A DNA stretch of 7,048 bases from Treponema sp. Lineage in GTDB: Bacteria; Spirochaetota; Spirochaetia; Treponematales; Breznakiellaceae. The stretch covers positions 1-7,048 of the forward strand of contig JAITBO010000080.1 in the NCBI GenBank assembly GCA_031283505.1, read 5' to 3'. Shown here piece by piece: positions 6,365-7,048 of this stretch. Each line of letters begins with the position of its first letter. The first letter of the stretch is position 1. The translations under genes were made by a program, and so were the position numbers. The notes below the pieces were generated by a model, which was not told where the DNA came from, ran no database searches, and saw only the letters and a program-made list of their open reading frames with translations.

Positions 6365-6718
6365 ATGAACAGTCTTAACAATATTCTTATCGAAGGAAAC
6401 CTTACCCGGGATCCGTTGCTGCGTTACACCTCCAGGGGGACGCCGGTCTGTACCCTTCGGCTTGCATCAAACTGTTACTACAAACAAGATACAGACTTTA
6501 AAAAGGAAACCTGCTTCTTTGACGTGGAAGCCCGGGTGAAACTGGCTGAATATTGCTGTAATACCGGACACAGGGGCCAGGGAATCCGGGTGACAGGCCG
6601 ACTGAAACAGGACCGCTGGAAAGGGAAGGATGGTAAATCCCATTCCAGGGTAACCATTGTCGCCGTACAGGTTGCCTTTAAACCGTATTTCAGCCGGAAC
6701 GCCGGCATTTCCGGGTAG
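6365..6718 (+). CDS. single-stranded DNA-binding protein paralogue, tail lost to an amber codon
   Basis: A 117-residue OB-fold protein, tandem paralogue of the preceding SSB (about 72% identical over the first 107 residues by hand count). Start ATG 6365 has AGAGG (6355-6359) five bases upstream. It retains LNNILIEGNLTRDPLLRY, GIRVTGRLKQDRWKGKDGK and SRVTIVA. Two changes suggest decay or changed function: the conserved Trp at position 57 is Arg (VEARVKL instead of VETWAKL), and TAG at 6716-6718 ends the protein right after the OB-fold (ending NAGISG), removing the acidic tail. It has five cysteines (29, 37, 50, 64, 65) against three in copy one. It may still bind DNA weakly or form mixed tetramers with copy one, or it may be a pseudogene. 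It lies 51 bases after the first copy and is probably cotranscribed with it. Confidence 0.75.
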   Translation: MNSLNNILIEGNLTRDPLLRYTSRGTPVCTLRLASNCYYKQDTDFKKETCFFDVEARVKLAEYCCNTGHRGQGIRVTGRLKQDRWKGKDGKSHSRVTIVAVQVAFKPYFSRNAGISG

Positions 6719-6829
6719 TTCGGCGCCCCTGCGGGGAAAGTAGAAAGAGCCTTTGAGCGGGATGATTCACCTGAACCGGATTATACGGATGTTCGGGATA
6801 CCAGAGAGGCGGAAGCGCTAATATTTTGA
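6719..6829 (+). pseudogene. orphaned C-terminal tail of the second SSB
   Basis: After the TAG at 6716-6718 the same frame stays open for 36 codons to TGA 6827-6829. It encodes an acidic tail with DDSPEPDYTD, matching DDVSEPDYTE of copy one, and ends ALIF, comparable with TVVF. This shows the ancestral second SSB was about 154 residues and that the amber codon is a later mutation or a read-through point, not the original end. Confidence 0.8.
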
Positions 6830-6863
6830 CGGCTTCAATATTGGGGATTTTTCATAACAGAAA

Positions 6864-6896
6864 CTGTTCCGAAATTCATTTTTGGAACAGCTTTTT
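6864..6896 (+). terminator. intrinsic terminator of the ssb pair
   Basis: CTGTTCC (6864-6870) pairs perfectly with GGAACAG (6884-6890); inner bases GAAA and TTTT can add three A-T pairs and a G-U pair around a 5-base loop. CTTTTT follows directly (6891-6896). It lies 35 bases after the ancestral ssb stop, the expected place for the end of an ssb transcript. Confidence 0.75.
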
Positions 6897-6936
6897 ATGA
6901 TGATTTTTGTCTGAATACGCCTGCTATACATATATT

Positions 6937-7016
6937 AGACTTGTTCGATAACCCGGTTGGTTGTCTCACAAGTCTTGCGGTTTTTCAGGCTAAAGCCTTG
7001 CAAAACCGCGTTTTTT
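6937..7016 (+). ncRNA. candidate small RNA or leader RNA: long hairpin followed by a terminator
   Basis: AGACTTGTTCGATAACC (6937-6953) folds onto 6959-6975 with 15 of 17 positions paired, including one G-U, around the loop CGGTT. One base later the terminator hairpin (6977-7009) and a T-tract follow. A possible extended -10, TGCTATACA (6922-6930), would start transcription near 6937, exactly at the hairpin; no good -35 is visible. An 80-nt RNA of two hairpins and a U-tail is the shape of many small RNAs and attenuated leaders. Equally, the hairpin could be a REP-like genomic repeat with no RNA function. Confidence 0.3.
6977..7016 (+). terminator. strong intrinsic terminator
   Basis: GCGGTTTT (6977-6984) pairs with AAAACCGC (7002-7009); inside, AGGC (6987-6990) pairs with GCCT (6995-6998) around a TAAA tetraloop, with a small internal loop between the two stems. 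A run of six T (7011-7016) follows. It is oriented on the plus strand, and no A-tract precedes it, so it would not work in reverse. It lies about 80 bases beyond the ssb terminator, so it must end either read-through or a separate short transcript. Confidence 0.65.
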
Positions 7017-7020
7017 AGCG

Positions 7021-7048
7021 GAAGTTGTTTAGAAACTTCAGTTTCTAA
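7021..7048. repeat. palindromic sequence at the window edge
   Basis: TTAGAAAC (7029-7036) and GTTTCTAA (7041-7048) form a perfect 8-bp inverted repeat with loop TTCA. An alternative fold pairs GAAGTT (7021-7026) with AACTTC (7034-7039). The two folds exclude each other. The structure touches the window end and may be longer. It may belong to the same palindromic cluster as the hairpins just upstream. Confidence 0.5.

Larger units (their letters stand above)
5862..6829 (+). repeat. tandem duplication of an ssb unit
   Basis: Copy one runs from about 5862 to 6313 and copy two from about 6348 to 6829, with the two start codons 486 bases apart. Similarity covers about 17 bases before each ATG (including the Shine-Dalgarno), the whole OB-fold and the 3' tail, where a 17-base block beginning GAACCGG is identical at 6281-6297 and 6773-6789. 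By hand count the proteins share 77 of the first 107 residues. The level of divergence shows the duplication is not recent. Confidence 0.85.

Overview
The window looks like a piece of a spirochaete chromosome, most likely a Treponema of the gut or termite-gut type. This rests on overall protein style (a spirochaete-like CDF transporter, a lipid-free exported SNase-like nuclease, an orphan 634-residue protein, a non-housekeeping SSB pair) and on mixed, moderately GC-rich codon use. It is an inference; no rRNA or marker gene is present. No tRNA, rRNA, CRISPR array or transposase was found.

Layout. Positions 1-220 are AT-rich and probably intergenic, with a possible promoter. Positions 221-1463 hold a decayed sodium-coupled amino-acid (NSS/SNF) symporter with an intact start and Shine-Dalgarno site but an amber codon, a 1-base frameshift, an opal codon and an internal deletion. 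Positions 1464-1677 carry a nested inverted repeat. A secreted or membrane-anchored SNase-like nuclease lies on the minus strand (1678-2490). Diverging from it across overlapping -10 boxes is a plus-strand unit: a possible 21-codon leader ORF whose stop overlaps the start of a CDF-family metal exporter (2683-3651). Next comes a 634-residue protein of unknown function (3735-5639), with no Shine-Dalgarno site and a -10-like box directly before the ATG, so possibly leaderless.

The right part is a tandem duplication of a single-stranded-DNA-binding protein gene. The first copy (5879-6313) is intact. The second (6365-6718) has lost a conserved Trp and is cut by an amber codon just before its acidic C-terminal tail; the lost tail is still recognisable in frame up to 6829. 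A good intrinsic terminator follows, then about 110 bases dense in palindromes: a 39-nt imperfect hairpin, a second strong terminator, and a perfect palindrome at the window edge. This could be a small RNA, an attenuated leader, or REP-like repeats.

The genes do not form one pathway. The common theme is decay and duplication: one dead transporter, one duplicated and partly decayed SSB, and palindromic repeats at two intergenic sites. The strongest candidates for something undescribed are the orphan 634-residue protein, the truncated tandem SSB, and the palindrome cluster at the right end.
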